NCBI RefSeq assembly: GCF_039543245.1
Contig: NZ_BAABJJ010000012.1
Location: 167,085 to 231,084, forward strand
Length of the DNA stretch: 64,000 nucleotides
Reading direction: 5' to 3'
Origin: Algibacter_G agarivorans
Lineage (GTDB): Bacteria > Bacteroidota > Bacteroidia > Flavobacteriales > Flavobacteriaceae
Notes under the pieces: generated by a model
What the model saw: the letters and a program-made list of their open reading frames with translations, nothing else
Databases searched by the model: none
What the model was told of the DNA's origin: nothing
Made by a program: the position numbers and the translations under genes
Part shown: one piece after another, positions 8,849 through 18,208 of the stretch
How positions within the stretch are numbered: position 1 is the stretch's first letter
How the letters are laid out: each line of letters begins with the position of its first letter

Positions 8849-10306
8849 TTATTCTTTAGGAAATGACACTTTAAAAATTGTGCCTTTATCTTTTTCTGAA
8901 ACAAAGGAGATGCTTCCCTTATAAGTTTCTACTATATTTTTTACCATAGCCAGTCCAAGACCCATACCACTTGTTTTAGTGGTGAATTTTGGTTCAAATA
9001 CTTTATCTTTATTTTCTTCCGAAACTCCTGAACCATTATCGGATACAGTAATAACTACATTACCATTGTCATCTCCAACATTAATTACAATCTTTGGTAT
9101 CTGGGTATCTGGAATAGACTGAATACCATTTTTAACCAAATTAGTTACCACACGTATAAGTTGTGTTCTATCAAATTTTGCGATAATTTCTTCTTTATCC
9201 GCTGTGAAAACTATATAATCTTCATTAAAAATATCCAATGCTAATTTTACAATTTTCACCACATTCAGCGTTTCATTTTGCTGCGCTGGCATTTTTGCAA
9301 AGTTTGAAAATGCGGAGGCTATAGAACTCATGGTATCTATTTGCTGAATCAAGGTTTTACTGTATTCATCTACCTTTGAATGGATATTTTCGTCTTCTGG
9401 ATTAAACTTTCGCTGGAAATTTTGGACCGTTAATCGCATGGGCGTTAACGGGTTTTTAATTTCGTGTGCCACTTGTTTTGCCATTTCTCTCCAAGCTTGT
9501 TCACGTTCACTTCTGGCTAATTGCACGGCACTTTCTTCAAGTTCGTCAATCATGCTATTATACGAATTCACCAAAGTGGAGATTTCTTCGCTCGTATCAT
9601 CAACATCAATTCTTTTATTGCGCTTTTCTAATCTCGTGGTATTAATTTTATCACTAATCGTTTTTAAAGATTTAGTTATGTACTTGGATAATAAAAACGC
9701 AATAGCAATGGCCATAAGTAATACCAGTGCAAAGGCATAACCTATACGCAGTAAAAACTCTTGTAGCTCTTTGGACAGAAAATCATCTTTTTCTAGATAT
9801 GGTAAATTTAAAATGGCTATAGGTTTAGATTTTTGGTCTAAAATATAGGTATAAGATGATTGGAACGTTTCGCCGTTTTCTTTGTGTTTATCCACAAACC
9901 TATGTGAAGCCGTATTGGAAAGCGCATTTAATATATCAGCATTTAAACACTCCTCGGTGGTTTCTTGGTTTAAATCTGCTTTGGAGCTTATTAATAGCCC
10001 GCCTTCTAAATCATACAAATTTGTTTGAAGTTTATGTATATCGGCAATATTATAAATTTCTTCTTTAAAAATAAACTGAATGTTTTCGGTTTTTACTTCC
10101 CATGTGTTTTGTCTACCGTTCAAAACCCGTTTTAAATGGTTTTGAATGTTTTCTTCTTTACGTTCTAATCGCCCTTTATGATAATCTGAACTTTGCTCTT
10201 TGTATTGATAAATCGCTACCGCAGAAATAAGTACAGATGCCAATAACACAAGTAATATCATGGCTAGAAAAATACGGGTACGTAAAGAAGGTGTTTTAAA
10301 TTTCAT
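8849..10306 (-). CDS. NtrY-like membrane sensor histidine kinase
   Basis: A 485-aa kinase from the ATG at 10306 (MKFKTPSL, giving a basic start before TM1); an upstream in-frame start at 10330 would add 8 residues. TM1 ~11-35, extracytoplasmic sensor ~36-185, TM2 ~190-212, HAMP ~213-265, then the H-box QVAHEIKNPLTPM with phospho-acceptor H281, N-box LVKNGIQSI and G-boxes DNGSGV and GMGLGLAMV. The H-box with NPLTP is the NtrY/AtoS style. No response regulator gene lies nearby, so it is an orphan kinase; signal unknown. Confidence 0.9.
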   Translation of the reverse strand: MKFKTPSLRTRIFLAMILLVLLASVLISAVAIYQYKEQSSDYHKGRLERKEENIQNHLKRVLNGRQNTWEVKTENIQFIFKEEIYNIADIHKLQTNLYDLEGGLLISSKADLNQETTEECLNADILNALSNTASHRFVDKHKENGETFQSSYTYILDQKSKPIAILNLPYLEKDDFLSKELQEFLLRIGYAFALVLLMAIAIAFLLSKYITKSLKTISDKINTTRLEKRNKRIDVDDTSEEISTLVNSYNSMIDELEESAVQLARSEREQAWREMAKQVAHEIKNPLTPMRLTVQNFQRKFNPEDENIHSKVDEYSKTLIQQIDTMSSIASAFSNFAKMPAQQNETLNVVKIVKLALDIFNEDYIVFTADKEEIIAKFDRTQLIRVVTNLVKNGIQSIPDTQIPKIVINVGDDNGNVVITVSDNGSGVSEENKDKVFEPKFTTKTSGMGLGLAMVKNIVETYKGSISFVSEKDKGTIFKVSFPKE

Positions 10307-10401
10307 TGGCTTAAATATAGCAATAATCACACCAAAAACCGTATAGCGCTGTTTTCAAATTCTAAAAACAAAATTCCAATTACTTCCGCTTGGAATTTTA
10401 G

Positions 10402-10950
10402 TTACGCTTCAGGGTTTTTGTCTCGAATATTTTTGTAAATTTTAAAACCCAACATGATAAAAACACCTAAAATAATGATACCTACAACGCCCCAAATCCA
10501 ATTAATGGCACTTTTTAGGACGACTAAAAATATAACTGCAAAAAGAATAAATGTGGCTCCTTCGTTCCAAATACGCATAAAACTGGATGATTTTTTTACC
10601 ACATCGTTTTGTAATTGCTTATAATATTGATGCGTTTTTAGGTGGTAGATAATAAGTAAAACTATAAAGGCTAATTTTACTTGCATCCAAGGTTGCTGCA
10701 ACCAATAGGGCTGTAAAATGAGTAGCCAAATAGCGAATAGCGTTGCCAAAATAGCCGATGGCCACGTAATGATAAACCATAGGCGTTTTGCCATAAGTTT
10801 GAGCTGTTTACCAAGAATTTCTTTATCTGGAGATGGTTTATGATAGGCTTCAATTTGATATACAAACAATCGTGGAATGTAAAATAAACCCGCAAACCAG
10901 GTGATGACAAAAATAAGATGAAATGATTTTATATATTGATAATATTCCAT
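10402..10950 (-). CDS. hemJ: protoporphyrinogen IX oxidase HemJ
   Basis: A 182-aa integral membrane protein of the HemJ (UPF0093/CopD-like) family. It opens with the conserved MEYYQYIKSFHLIFVITWFA, where H11 is a predicted haem ligand in TM1, and has four to five membrane segments plus the cytosolic KLMAKRLW motif. HemJ oxidises protoporphyrinogen IX to protoporphyrin IX, the step before ferrochelatase. That fits its place 2 bp downstream of hemH in the same orientation. Length is slightly short but complete. Confidence 0.88.
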   Translation of the reverse strand: MEYYQYIKSFHLIFVITWFAGLFYIPRLFVYQIEAYHKPSPDKEILGKQLKLMAKRLWFIITWPSAILATLFAIWLLILQPYWLQQPWMQVKLAFIVLLIIYHLKTHQYYKQLQNDVVKKSSSFMRIWNEGATFILFAVIFLVVLKSAINWIWGVVGIIILGVFIMLGFKIYKNIRDKNPEA

Positions 10951-10952
10951 GT

Positions 10953-11987
10953 TTAACTAATTTTTACTGGCGTTTTTGACCATGTATTTATCCATTTAGA
11001 TAGTAATGCCACAAATTCTTCATCGTCATTTAGGCAAGGTACTGTTGTAAAATCGTTTCCTCCCATTTCATGAAAAATTTCCTGACCTTCCATGGCTATT
11101 TCTTCTAAAGTTTCAAGACAATCGCTTACAAAGGCTGGCGTTACTATTGCCATATTTTTGATGCCTTGTTTACCTAAACGCTCAATAGTTCTATCGGTGT
11201 AAGGTTGTAACCATGGGTCAAACCCTAAACGGGACTGGAAGGATGTTGAGTAGGTACCTTCTTTAAATTTAAGTTTTTCTGCAACCAAACGGGTTACTTC
11301 TAAACATTGGTGCTTATAGCAAAACTCGTGGGCTTTACTTGGGGTTACACAGCAACTTTTATCTATTTTACAATGCGATTTTGTAACATCGCTTTTTCTG
11401 ATATGCCGCTCTGGAACACCGTGGTATGAGAACAACAGATGTTCATGATTTTTACCTTCCAAATGTTTTTTTATTGAATTTGAAAGCACCTCGATATAAT
11501 CAGGTTTGTTATAAAACGCCGGAACAGATTCAATTTTTAAATTCGGGAAATGTTGTTGGCGAAGTTCTTCGGCTAATACAGTAATGGTTTCCGTTGTTGC
11601 CATAGCAAACTGCGGATATAAAGGGAATAACAACACCTCATCCACACCTTTATCGACTAATTCTTGAAGTCCTTTTTTAATGGTCATACTACCGTAACGC
11701 ATAGCCAATACAACAGGTTGTTCTACTTGTTTTTGTATTTTCTTTTGAAGCCTTTCAGACAAAACAATTAACGGAGACCCTTCATCCCACCAAATTTTTT
11801 TATAGGCTGCTGCCGATTGCTTGGGACGGGTATTCAATATAATACCTTTTACCAAAGCTGTTCGTGCAACAAGCGGGATATCAATAACCCGCTCGTCCAT
11901 TAAAAACTCTCCCAAATATTTTTTAACATCTTTTGGATTTGGACTATCTGGTGAACCGAGATTAACTAATAAGATTCCTTTTTTCAT
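10953..11987 (-). CDS. hemH: ferrochelatase
   Basis: A 344-aa ferrochelatase; the ATG at 11987 (MKKGILLVNLGSPDSP) is chosen because LLVNLGSP is the usual N-terminus, while an upstream start at 12014 adds 9 unlikely residues. The catalytic-histidine segment FSYHGVPERHIRKSD, the SCCVTP cysteine region and the WLQPYTDRTIERL segment are all present. It inserts Fe(II) into protoporphyrin IX. It forms a two-gene unit with hemJ, supplying the last two steps of haem synthesis, and lies close to the hemA-hemB run. Confidence 0.95.
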   Translation of the reverse strand: MKKGILLVNLGSPDSPNPKDVKKYLGEFLMDERVIDIPLVARTALVKGIILNTRPKQSAAAYKKIWWDEGSPLIVLSERLQKKIQKQVEQPVVLAMRYGSMTIKKGLQELVDKGVDEVLLFPLYPQFAMATTETITVLAEELRQQHFPNLKIESVPAFYNKPDYIEVLSNSIKKHLEGKNHEHLLFSYHGVPERHIRKSDVTKSHCKIDKSCCVTPSKAHEFCYKHQCLEVTRLVAEKLKFKEGTYSTSFQSRLGFDPWLQPYTDRTIERLGKQGIKNMAIVTPAFVSDCLETLEEIAMEGQEIFHEMGGNDFTTVPCLNDDEEFVALLSKWINTWSKTPVKIS

Positions 11988-12050
11988 ATTGCAAAAATAC
12001 AATACAAATTGCAATCATAATATTTAGCTCCAAATAATTCCATCCTATAA

Positions 12051-12218
12051 TTACTTAGTAGATGTTTTCTCTTCCAATTTTTGCTGATGATATAACTTAG
12101 GTCTTTGCTCTTTATAATCACAATCTTGAAAAATACCACAAGACGTATTGGAGCGTGCTAATGATTTGGTGATTTTAGTTTTAGACAATGCGGCTATTTC
12201 TGGGGTTAGATATTTCAT
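12051..12218 (-). CDS. small hypothetical protein (55 aa)
   Basis: ATG at 12218, stop at 12051: MKYLTPEIAALSKTKITKSL followed by a Cys-containing stretch (SNTSCGIFQDCDY) and a charged tail. The codon pattern looks coding and it fills the space between the AraC gene and hemH on the same strand. No signal peptide; two cysteines seven residues apart. I do not recognise the family; short proteins of this kind are common beside haem genes in this group only as an impression. Confidence 0.5.
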   Translation of the reverse strand: MKYLTPEIAALSKTKITKSLARSNTSCGIFQDCDYKEQRPKLYHQQKLEEKTSTK

Positions 12219-12283
12219 GATTTAAAAGGGCTTTTATATTTAACCTTGGTCTAAGATATACCATAAGGCTTACATTTTCTAAC

Positions 12284-13183
12284 TTAACTCAACGACATCA
12301 CATATTTCTTTGGAGTTGTACCATATTTCTTTTTAAACGCAGCTATAAAATGGCTAGATGTACTGTAACCTACCTTATGCCCTACTTCGTTTACATTATC
12401 GTTTCCAGCTTCCAATAATTTTCGGGCTACTTCCATTTTATAATCAAACAAAAAGCTAAAGACCGAATCGCCGTAAATTTGTTTAAACCCTTCTTTTAGT
12501 TTTTTAAGGCTCAATCCTATTTCATCTGCTAATTCTTGTAAACTGGGTGGTTCGGCCATTCTCGACACAATAATATCCTTTGCTTTTCTAATTTTAATCA
12601 CGTTGGTTTCATCTACTAAAAATGGGCATTGCTCAATATCGGCATCCTCACTTCTATTAAAATACAAACTCAACAACTCATAAGCTTTCCCTTTAAAATA
12701 CAAAGATTTGATGGATTGATTAAGATTATAATTGATTAACTGGTTTAAAACGATAGCCATAGAAGGTGAAATAACACCATCTTTATAATATTTCTTATCC
12801 TTATTATCTTCACTCAAAAAAGTAATATAATCGGCTTCTTGCGAAAATAACCCGTGAAAGGTTTTAATGAATATTAATATGGAAACCATCCACGAATTTG
12901 GATTTATTTCTAAATGTATTGGAAGGTCGCGCTGCGGATTATAAAGTAACAATGAGTTTTCCTCAAGAATATTTAGTCGATATCGCCCTTCATTAAAAAC
13001 AAATTGACTAGAACCCTTGATACAAAAATGGAATTGAATATAGTCGCTATCTATTTCTTTAGCAACAGATTGCATTTTGGTTGTTTCATTTTTATACGCC
13101 AGTACTAAAACACCTTCATCAACTTTTGTTTCTTCAAAAGAACTTTTAGCGACACTTTTATTAGCATTCATTTCTTGATTCAT
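12284..13183 (-). CDS. AraC-family regulator, PchR-like
   Basis: A 299-aa regulator with an N-terminal sensor region without the usual cupin histidines (~20-190) and a C-terminal double helix-turn-helix (PSLQELADEIGLSLKKLKEG at ~214-233; VNEVGHKVGYSTSSHFIAAF near 267-286). The LKEGFKQIYG linker is typical of the PchR type, members of which answer to siderophores or iron. It is divergent from hemA across ~190 bp and upstream of hemJ-hemH, so control of the haem genes is a reasonable inference but not shown. Confidence 0.88.
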   Translation of the reverse strand: MNQEMNANKSVAKSSFEETKVDEGVLVLAYKNETTKMQSVAKEIDSDYIQFHFCIKGSSQFVFNEGRYRLNILEENSLLLYNPQRDLPIHLEINPNSWMVSILIFIKTFHGLFSQEADYITFLSEDNKDKKYYKDGVISPSMAIVLNQLINYNLNQSIKSLYFKGKAYELLSLYFNRSEDADIEQCPFLVDETNVIKIRKAKDIIVSRMAEPPSLQELADEIGLSLKKLKEGFKQIYGDSVFSFLFDYKMEVARKLLEAGNDNVNEVGHKVGYSTSSHFIAAFKKKYGTTPKKYVMSLS

Positions 13184-13342
13184 AGCTCTGTTATTTAGAT
13201 TCGTTCTAGATTAACCACTTAAAACCAACCCGATACACCACAAAAGTATGACATTTATCATGTTTTAAGAAAAAACAGCGCTAAAAAACTCGAAACGATA
13301 CTAAAAGTTCTTTGAGCGTTACTTTTTTTTAAGCCATCCCTA

Positions 13343-13350
13343 TATTTTTG
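13343..13350 (+). promoter_or_regulatory. -7 box of the hemA promoter
   Basis: TATTTTTG fits TAnnTTTG and lies 22 bp before the hemA ATG. No clear TTTG -33 box at the usual spacing, so the call rests on the -7 element and position. Confidence 0.45.
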
Positions 13351-13372
13351 CTTCACATTTTCAGGTATAAAC

Positions 13373-14635
13373 ATGCAGAAGTACAATATTTCAAGAAGCA
13401 ATTACTTTTATGCCATTGGTTTGAGTTATAAAAAAGCCGATGCAGATATAAGAGGGCACTTTAGTTTGGACGAAGAATCTAAATTAGCATTGTTAACTCA
13501 AGCTAAAGAAAATGATATTGAAAGTTTGGTGGTTACCTCTACTTGCAACAGAACCGAAATTTACGGTTTTGCGCAACACCCCTTTCAATTAATCCAATTG
13601 CTTTGTGATAATACGCGTGGAACGGTTGAAGAATTTCAAGAAGTTGCCTACATCTACAAAAACAAAGATGCTATTGCACACATGTTTCGTGTGGGTTCTG
13701 GTTTAGATAGCCAAATTCTTGGAGATTTTGAAATTATTAGTCAGTTAAAAATTAGCGCTAAACTATCTAGAAAACATGGCTTATTAAATCATTTTACTGA
13801 GCGTTTGGTAAATGCAGTTATTCAAGCTAGTAAACGTATTAAAACAGAAACCGATATTTCTTCAGGTGCAACATCTGTTTCTTTTGCTTCAGTACAATAT
13901 ATTTTCAAAAATATTGAAAACGTTTCTAATAAAAATATTTTATTATTCGGAACAGGGAAAATTGGCAGAAACACTTGTGAAAATTTAGTAAAACATACCA
14001 AAAATGAGCATATAACCTTAATCAACAGAACAAAAACCAAAGCAGAGCAAATTGCTGGAAAATTTAATTTATTGGTTAAAGATTATGCAAATTTACAAGA
14101 AGAAATTAGTGAATCTGATATTCTAATTGTAGCTACGGGAGCGCAACGACCTACTATTGATAAGCACATTATCCAAGCAGAAAAGCCGCTCTTAATTTTA
14201 GATTTATCCATTCCCAAGAATGTTGACGAAAATGTTCAAGAATTAGAACATGTATCGCTTGTCCATCTAGACCATTTATCTCAAATTACTGATGAAACTC
14301 TAGAAGCGCGAAAAGCTCATATTCCTTCAGCCGAAGTGATTATTGAAGAAGTAAAAGCCGAGTTTAATAGTTGGTTAGAAACCAGAAAGTTTGCTCCTAC
14401 TATTAAAGCTTTAAAACATAAATTATCTGATTTTGCTACTGCAGAATTAGATACACAACGCAAAAAAAATGCTGATTTTAATGAAGCTCAAGCGGAGTTG
14501 ATTAGCAATAACATCATTCAAAAAATTACTAACCATTTTGCGCATCATTTAAAAGATGATGACGTATCTACTGACGATAGTCTGGAACTTATTAAAAAAG
14601 TATTTCAGTTAGAACCTTCTACAAAAAATGTCTAA
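13373..14635 (+). CDS. hemA: glutamyl-tRNA reductase
   Basis: A 420-aa enzyme that reduces glutamyl-tRNA(Glu) to glutamate-1-semialdehyde, the entry to tetrapyrroles in the C5 pathway. The nucleophile C58 is in VVTSTCNRTEIYGF, and the NADPH fold starts at LLFGTGKIGRNTCENL (~190). The C-terminal helical dimerisation domain (~310-420) is present. It heads the plus-strand haem run and overlaps hemCD by 8 bp, so the two are coupled. The semialdehyde aminotransferase (hemL) is not in the window. Confidence 0.96.
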   Translation: MQKYNISRSNYFYAIGLSYKKADADIRGHFSLDEESKLALLTQAKENDIESLVVTSTCNRTEIYGFAQHPFQLIQLLCDNTRGTVEEFQEVAYIYKNKDAIAHMFRVGSGLDSQILGDFEIISQLKISAKLSRKHGLLNHFTERLVNAVIQASKRIKTETDISSGATSVSFASVQYIFKNIENVSNKNILLFGTGKIGRNTCENLVKHTKNEHITLINRTKTKAEQIAGKFNLLVKDYANLQEEISESDILIVATGAQRPTIDKHIIQAEKPLLILDLSIPKNVDENVQELEHVSLVHLDHLSQITDETLEARKAHIPSAEVIIEEVKAEFNSWLETRKFAPTIKALKHKLSDFATAELDTQRKKNADFNEAQAELISNNIIQKITNHFAHHLKDDDVSTDDSLELIKKVFQLEPSTKNV

Positions 14636-16202
14636 AACCATAAGAATTGGCACGCGCGATAGTGAATTAGCACTATGGCAAGCCAAAATAGTACAAAGTT
14701 TACTTGAAGATGCAGGTCATAAAACAGAACTCGTTCCCGTAAAATCTACGGGCGATTTAGTTTTAGACAAACCGCTTTACGAATTAGGAATTACAGGTAT
14801 TTTTACCAGAACTTTAGATATTGCCATGTTAAATCATGACATCGATATTGCGGTTCATTCTTTAAAAGATGTGCCTACAGTTTTACCAAAAGGCATTATT
14901 CAAGCAGCCGTTTTAAAACGCGGTAACGTAAATGATACGCTTGTTTTTAAAGACAATGAAGAATTTTTAGGTGCTAAAAAAGCTATTATTGCAACTGGCA
15001 GTTTACGTAGAAGAGCACAATGGCTAAATCGCTTTCCAACACATACTATTACAGATTTACGTGGTAATGTAAATTCACGTTTACAAAAATTGGAAGATAA
15101 TGACTGGAATGGTGCCATTTTCGCAGCGGCAGGTATAGGTCGTATTGGTATCAGACCAGAAGAAGCTATCAATTTAGATTGGATGATTCCTGCGCCAGCA
15201 CAAGGTGCCATCATGATTACTGCTTTAGAGGAAGATGAATTTGTAAAAGAAGCATGTGCTGCACTAAACCACGAAGAAACCGAAATTTGTACCACGATCG
15301 AACGTGAGTTTTTAAATAAATTAGAAGGTGGTTGCACAGCGCCCATCGGTGCTTTGGCCTATATTAAAGATGAAGAAATCAACTTTAAAGGCGTTTTATT
15401 AAGTCCTGATGGCACAAAAAGAATTGATGTTACCCGAGTTAAAAAACTAGGTGAACATCATGATATGGCCCAGTATTGTGCCGATTTTGTAATTGAACGC
15501 GGTGGTAAACGTTTAATGGATAAGATTAAACAATCTAGCAAAAAAACGAATGTGTTTTCTACAAAGAGTTTTACTGAAGACCAACGTTTATTATTTCATG
15601 AAAAGGTAGTTGCAGAAAGTACCGATTTTATAAAAATAAGCTTGAATCGTATTCACCCTCGTTTATTAAAAAATGAAATTCAGAATGTTGTGATTACCAG
15701 TAAAAATGCTGTTGAATCATTAACTACAAACTATTCTGCAATAGAATTACAATTTAAAAATATCTACTGTGTTGGGCGCAGAACCAAACGTTTGGTAGAA
15801 AACAAAATAGGTAAAGTAAAACACACTGAAAAGAATGCTAAAAAGTTAGCTGAATATTTAGTCGAGTATGTAGAAGGCACAGAAGTCACTTACTTTTGTA
15901 GCGATATAAGATTGGATGCCTTACCAACTATTCTAACAGAAAACAACATTGAAGTTCATGAAATTGAAGCTTACCAAACTAAATACGATGGCTTTAAAGT
16001 AGATGATTCTGTGGAAAGTGTGATGTTTTACAGCCCCTCAACCGTTGAAAGTTTTGTACGAAGGAACAAAGGTGACGTCATTGCTTTTTGCATTGGTGAA
16101 ACTACAGCTAAAGAAGCAAAAAAACATTTTACTGATGTAAGAATTGCAAAAGTACCAACTGTAGAGAGTGTGATTGAGTTGGTGAACGAATATTATGTAT
16201 AA
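14628..16202 (+). CDS. hemC: hydroxymethylbilane synthase / uroporphyrinogen-III synthase fusion
   Basis: A 524-aa protein, longer than the ~310 aa of HemC alone. Residues 1-~305 are porphobilinogen deaminase with the dipyrromethane-anchoring C236 in EGGCTAPIGA and RIGTRDSELALWQ at the N-terminus. Residues ~310-524 form a HemD-like uroporphyrinogen-III synthase domain (VVITSKNAVESL; VMFYSPSTVESF; FCIGETTAKEA). One polypeptide would thus turn porphobilinogen into uroporphyrinogen III without releasing hydroxymethylbilane. Overlaps hemA by 8 bp. HemD domains diverge fast; that half is called from three short motifs. Confidence 0.93.
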   Translation: MSKTIRIGTRDSELALWQAKIVQSLLEDAGHKTELVPVKSTGDLVLDKPLYELGITGIFTRTLDIAMLNHDIDIAVHSLKDVPTVLPKGIIQAAVLKRGNVNDTLVFKDNEEFLGAKKAIIATGSLRRRAQWLNRFPTHTITDLRGNVNSRLQKLEDNDWNGAIFAAAGIGRIGIRPEEAINLDWMIPAPAQGAIMITALEEDEFVKEACAALNHEETEICTTIEREFLNKLEGGCTAPIGALAYIKDEEINFKGVLLSPDGTKRIDVTRVKKLGEHHDMAQYCADFVIERGGKRLMDKIKQSSKKTNVFSTKSFTEDQRLLFHEKVVAESTDFIKISLNRIHPRLLKNEIQNVVITSKNAVESLTTNYSAIELQFKNIYCVGRRTKRLVENKIGKVKHTEKNAKKLAEYLVEYVEGTEVTYFCSDIRLDALPTILTENNIEVHEIEAYQTKYDGFKVDDSVESVMFYSPSTVESFVRRNKGDVIAFCIGETTAKEAKKHFTDVRIAKVPTVESVIELVNEYYV

Positions 16203-16286
16203 CGTTTGTCATGTTGAACTTGTTTCAGCATCTCATAATAATTAAGTTTCAATTAATAAGATTTCTGCATTCGCAGGAATGACAAG
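16203..16286. repeat. composite dispersed intergenic repeat
   Basis: The hemCD-hemE spacer is almost wholly repeat: GTCATGTTGAACTTGTTTC at the left and TTTCTGCATTCGCAGGAATG at the right. The right end matches the CCTGC/GCAGG hairpin family found inside ogt (25052) and after feoB (46401). Confidence 0.65.
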
Positions 16287-16288
16287 AT

Positions 16289-17320
16289 ATGATAAAGAAC
16301 GATTTATTTTTAAGAGCATTAAAAGGAGAAACAGTAAACCGTCCACCCGTTTGGATGATGCGTCAAGCAGGACGTTACCTTCCAGAGTTCATGGAAATCA
16401 AAGCTAAATACGATTTCTTTACACGTTGCCAAACTCCAGAATTAGCAAGTGAAATTACCGTGCAACCCATCCGAAGATACGGAATGGACGCTGCTATTTT
16501 ATTCAGCGACATTTTGGTTATTCCTCAAGCTATGAATATCGAGGTGCAAATGAAACCAAATTTTGGTCCGTATTTACCAAATCCTGTGCGCTCTCAAAAA
16601 GACGTTGATAACGTTATTGTACCAGACGTTAAAGAAGCTTTAAATTACGTTTATGAAGCCATAAAAGCAACCAAAGAAAAGCTTAATGACGAAATTCCGT
16701 TAATAGGTTTCGCTGGCTCACCATGGACCATTTTGTGCTATTGTGTACAAGGTCAAGGCAGTAAAAACTTTGATAAAGCCAAAGAATTTTGCTTTACAAA
16801 CCCAATTGCTGCACACCAACTATTACAGAAAATCACAGATACTACTATTGCTTATTTAAAAGAGAAAGTAAAAGCAGGCTGCAACGCCGTTCAGGTATTC
16901 GATTCTTGGGGAGGTATGCTCTCGCCAGTTGATTACCAAGAATTTTCGTGGCAGTACATCCAGCAAATTATAGACGCGTTAAAAGACGATGCACCCGTTA
17001 TCGCTTTCGGTAAAGGCTGCTGGTTCGCACTTGGCGAAATGGCAAAATCTGGAGCTTCGGCTTTAGGTGTAGATTGGACGTGTTCTCCAAGAAATGCACG
17101 TTATTTAACTGGTGGCAACATTACGCTACAAGGAAATTTTGACCCAACACGTCTGTTTTCTCCACCTGCAGAAATCAAGAAAATGGTACACCAAATGATT
17201 AACGAATTTGGTAAAGACAAATACATCGTAAACCTCGGCCATGGTATTCTACCCAACATTCCGCTAGATAATGCCAAGGCGTTTATAGATGCTGTAAAAG
17301 AGTACAAAAGCCCCTCTTAA
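16289..17320 (+). CDS. hemE: uroporphyrinogen decarboxylase
   Basis: A 343-aa enzyme of normal length that removes four carboxyls from uroporphyrinogen III to give coproporphyrinogen III. The N-terminal signature PPVWMMRQAGRYLPEF (catalytic arginines), FSDILVIPQA with the key aspartate, and GFAGSPWT are intact. It begins just after a repeat-filled spacer and ends within another: the final residues SPS and the TAA lie in a CCCCTCTTAATCTCCCC repeat, so the C-terminus may have been altered by it without touching the active site. Confidence 0.96.
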   Translation: MIKNDLFLRALKGETVNRPPVWMMRQAGRYLPEFMEIKAKYDFFTRCQTPELASEITVQPIRRYGMDAAILFSDILVIPQAMNIEVQMKPNFGPYLPNPVRSQKDVDNVIVPDVKEALNYVYEAIKATKEKLNDEIPLIGFAGSPWTILCYCVQGQGSKNFDKAKEFCFTNPIAAHQLLQKITDTTIAYLKEKVKAGCNAVQVFDSWGGMLSPVDYQEFSWQYIQQIIDALKDDAPVIAFGKGCWFALGEMAKSGASALGVDWTCSPRNARYLTGGNITLQGNFDPTRLFSPPAEIKKMVHQMINEFGKDKYIVNLGHGILPNIPLDNAKAFIDAVKEYKSPS

Positions 17321-17449
17321 TCTCCCCGATGGGGAGAAACTCGTACTCAATTGAATACATTGTAAAATGACTTTTAAATTAGGAACGAAACTTAAACAAT
17401 AAAACGACCCAAACTCCCTCTGCTTTAGAGAGGACTGGGGAGAGGCCTT
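17311..17449. repeat. dispersed repeat covering the hemE 3' end and spacer
   Basis: Left part contains a TCTCCCCGATGGGGAGA hairpin (17321-17337); right part reads AACTCCCTCTGCTTTAGAG followed by AGGACTGGGGAGAGGCCTT. The two parts are the decayed ends of the CCCTCT...GAGGG intergenic repeat type that also forms the large inverted repeat at 29096-29234. Confidence 0.6.
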
Positions 17450-18208
17450 ATGATTAAAAACATCATTTCAGGAATTAAAGCATACTTCGGTGCTTTCGGT
17501 TTAATTTCAAAATTAAAACTTTGGAAGTATTTTGCTATTCCCATGATAATTAGTCTGGTAACAGCAATTGCAGTATTTGGTTCAGCCTACGGATTATCAG
17601 ATAATATTGGTGTTTTCATTTCAAAAATCTGGATTTGGGATTGGGGTAAAGAAACCTTTTCTTCAATTAGCAATTTTATAGGCGGACTCATTGTTGTAGT
17701 TATAGGCCTCATTCTTTTCAAACATATCATAATGGCATTATCTGCACCATTTATGAGTCCGGTTTCAGAAAAAATTGAAGCCCATTTTACAGGCAATCCA
17801 CCGCATTCACATAGAGACACCACCTTTGTTCAACAACTTTTCCGTGGCATCAAAATAAACGGCAGAAACCTAATCATGGAATTGCTTTTGACTATTCCAA
17901 TTTTGCTTCTAAAGTTTATCCCAATAGTCAACATATTTTCAACTATTTTGTTATTTATGGTGCAGGCCTATTATGCAGGTTTTGGAAATATGGATTATAC
18001 TTTAGAGCGTCATTTTCAATATAAAGAAAGCTTACAATTTGTTCGTAAACATCGTGGTTTAGCAATCGGTAACGGCATTGTATTTATACTGTTTTTATTA
18101 ATTCCAATAATTGGCGTAATTTTAGTGCTGCCGCTATCAGTTACAGCAGCTTCAACAAGAACTGTAGAAGCACTTCAACTTAAAAACAAACCAATACATG
18201 CCGCTTAA
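17450..18208 (+). CDS. EI24/CysZ-like membrane protein
   Basis: A 252-aa protein with about four to six hydrophobic segments (around 25-50, 75-105, 140-175, 205-235) and the EI24-domain pattern of CysZ-like proteins, including PFMSPVSEKIE after the second segment. CysZ imports sulfate in proteobacteria, but Bacteroidetes members in other contexts have no proven substrate. It overlaps the GNAT gene by 11 bp and sits inside the haem run, which may reflect only operon sharing. Confidence 0.8.
   Translation: MIKNIISGIKAYFGAFGLISKLKLWKYFAIPMIISLVTAIAVFGSAYGLSDNIGVFISKIWIWDWGKETFSSISNFIGGLIVVVIGLILFKHIIMALSAPFMSPVSEKIEAHFTGNPPHSHRDTTFVQQLFRGIKINGRNLIMELLLTIPILLLKFIPIVNIFSTILLFMVQAYYAGFGNMDYTLERHFQYKESLQFVRKHRGLAIGNGIVFILFLLIPIIGVILVLPLSVTAASTRTVEALQLKNKPIHAA

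Noticed and set aside
14900..15346. Minus-strand 148-aa frame inside hemC
   Set aside because: Shadow of the conserved HemC catalytic region; no motif of its own.
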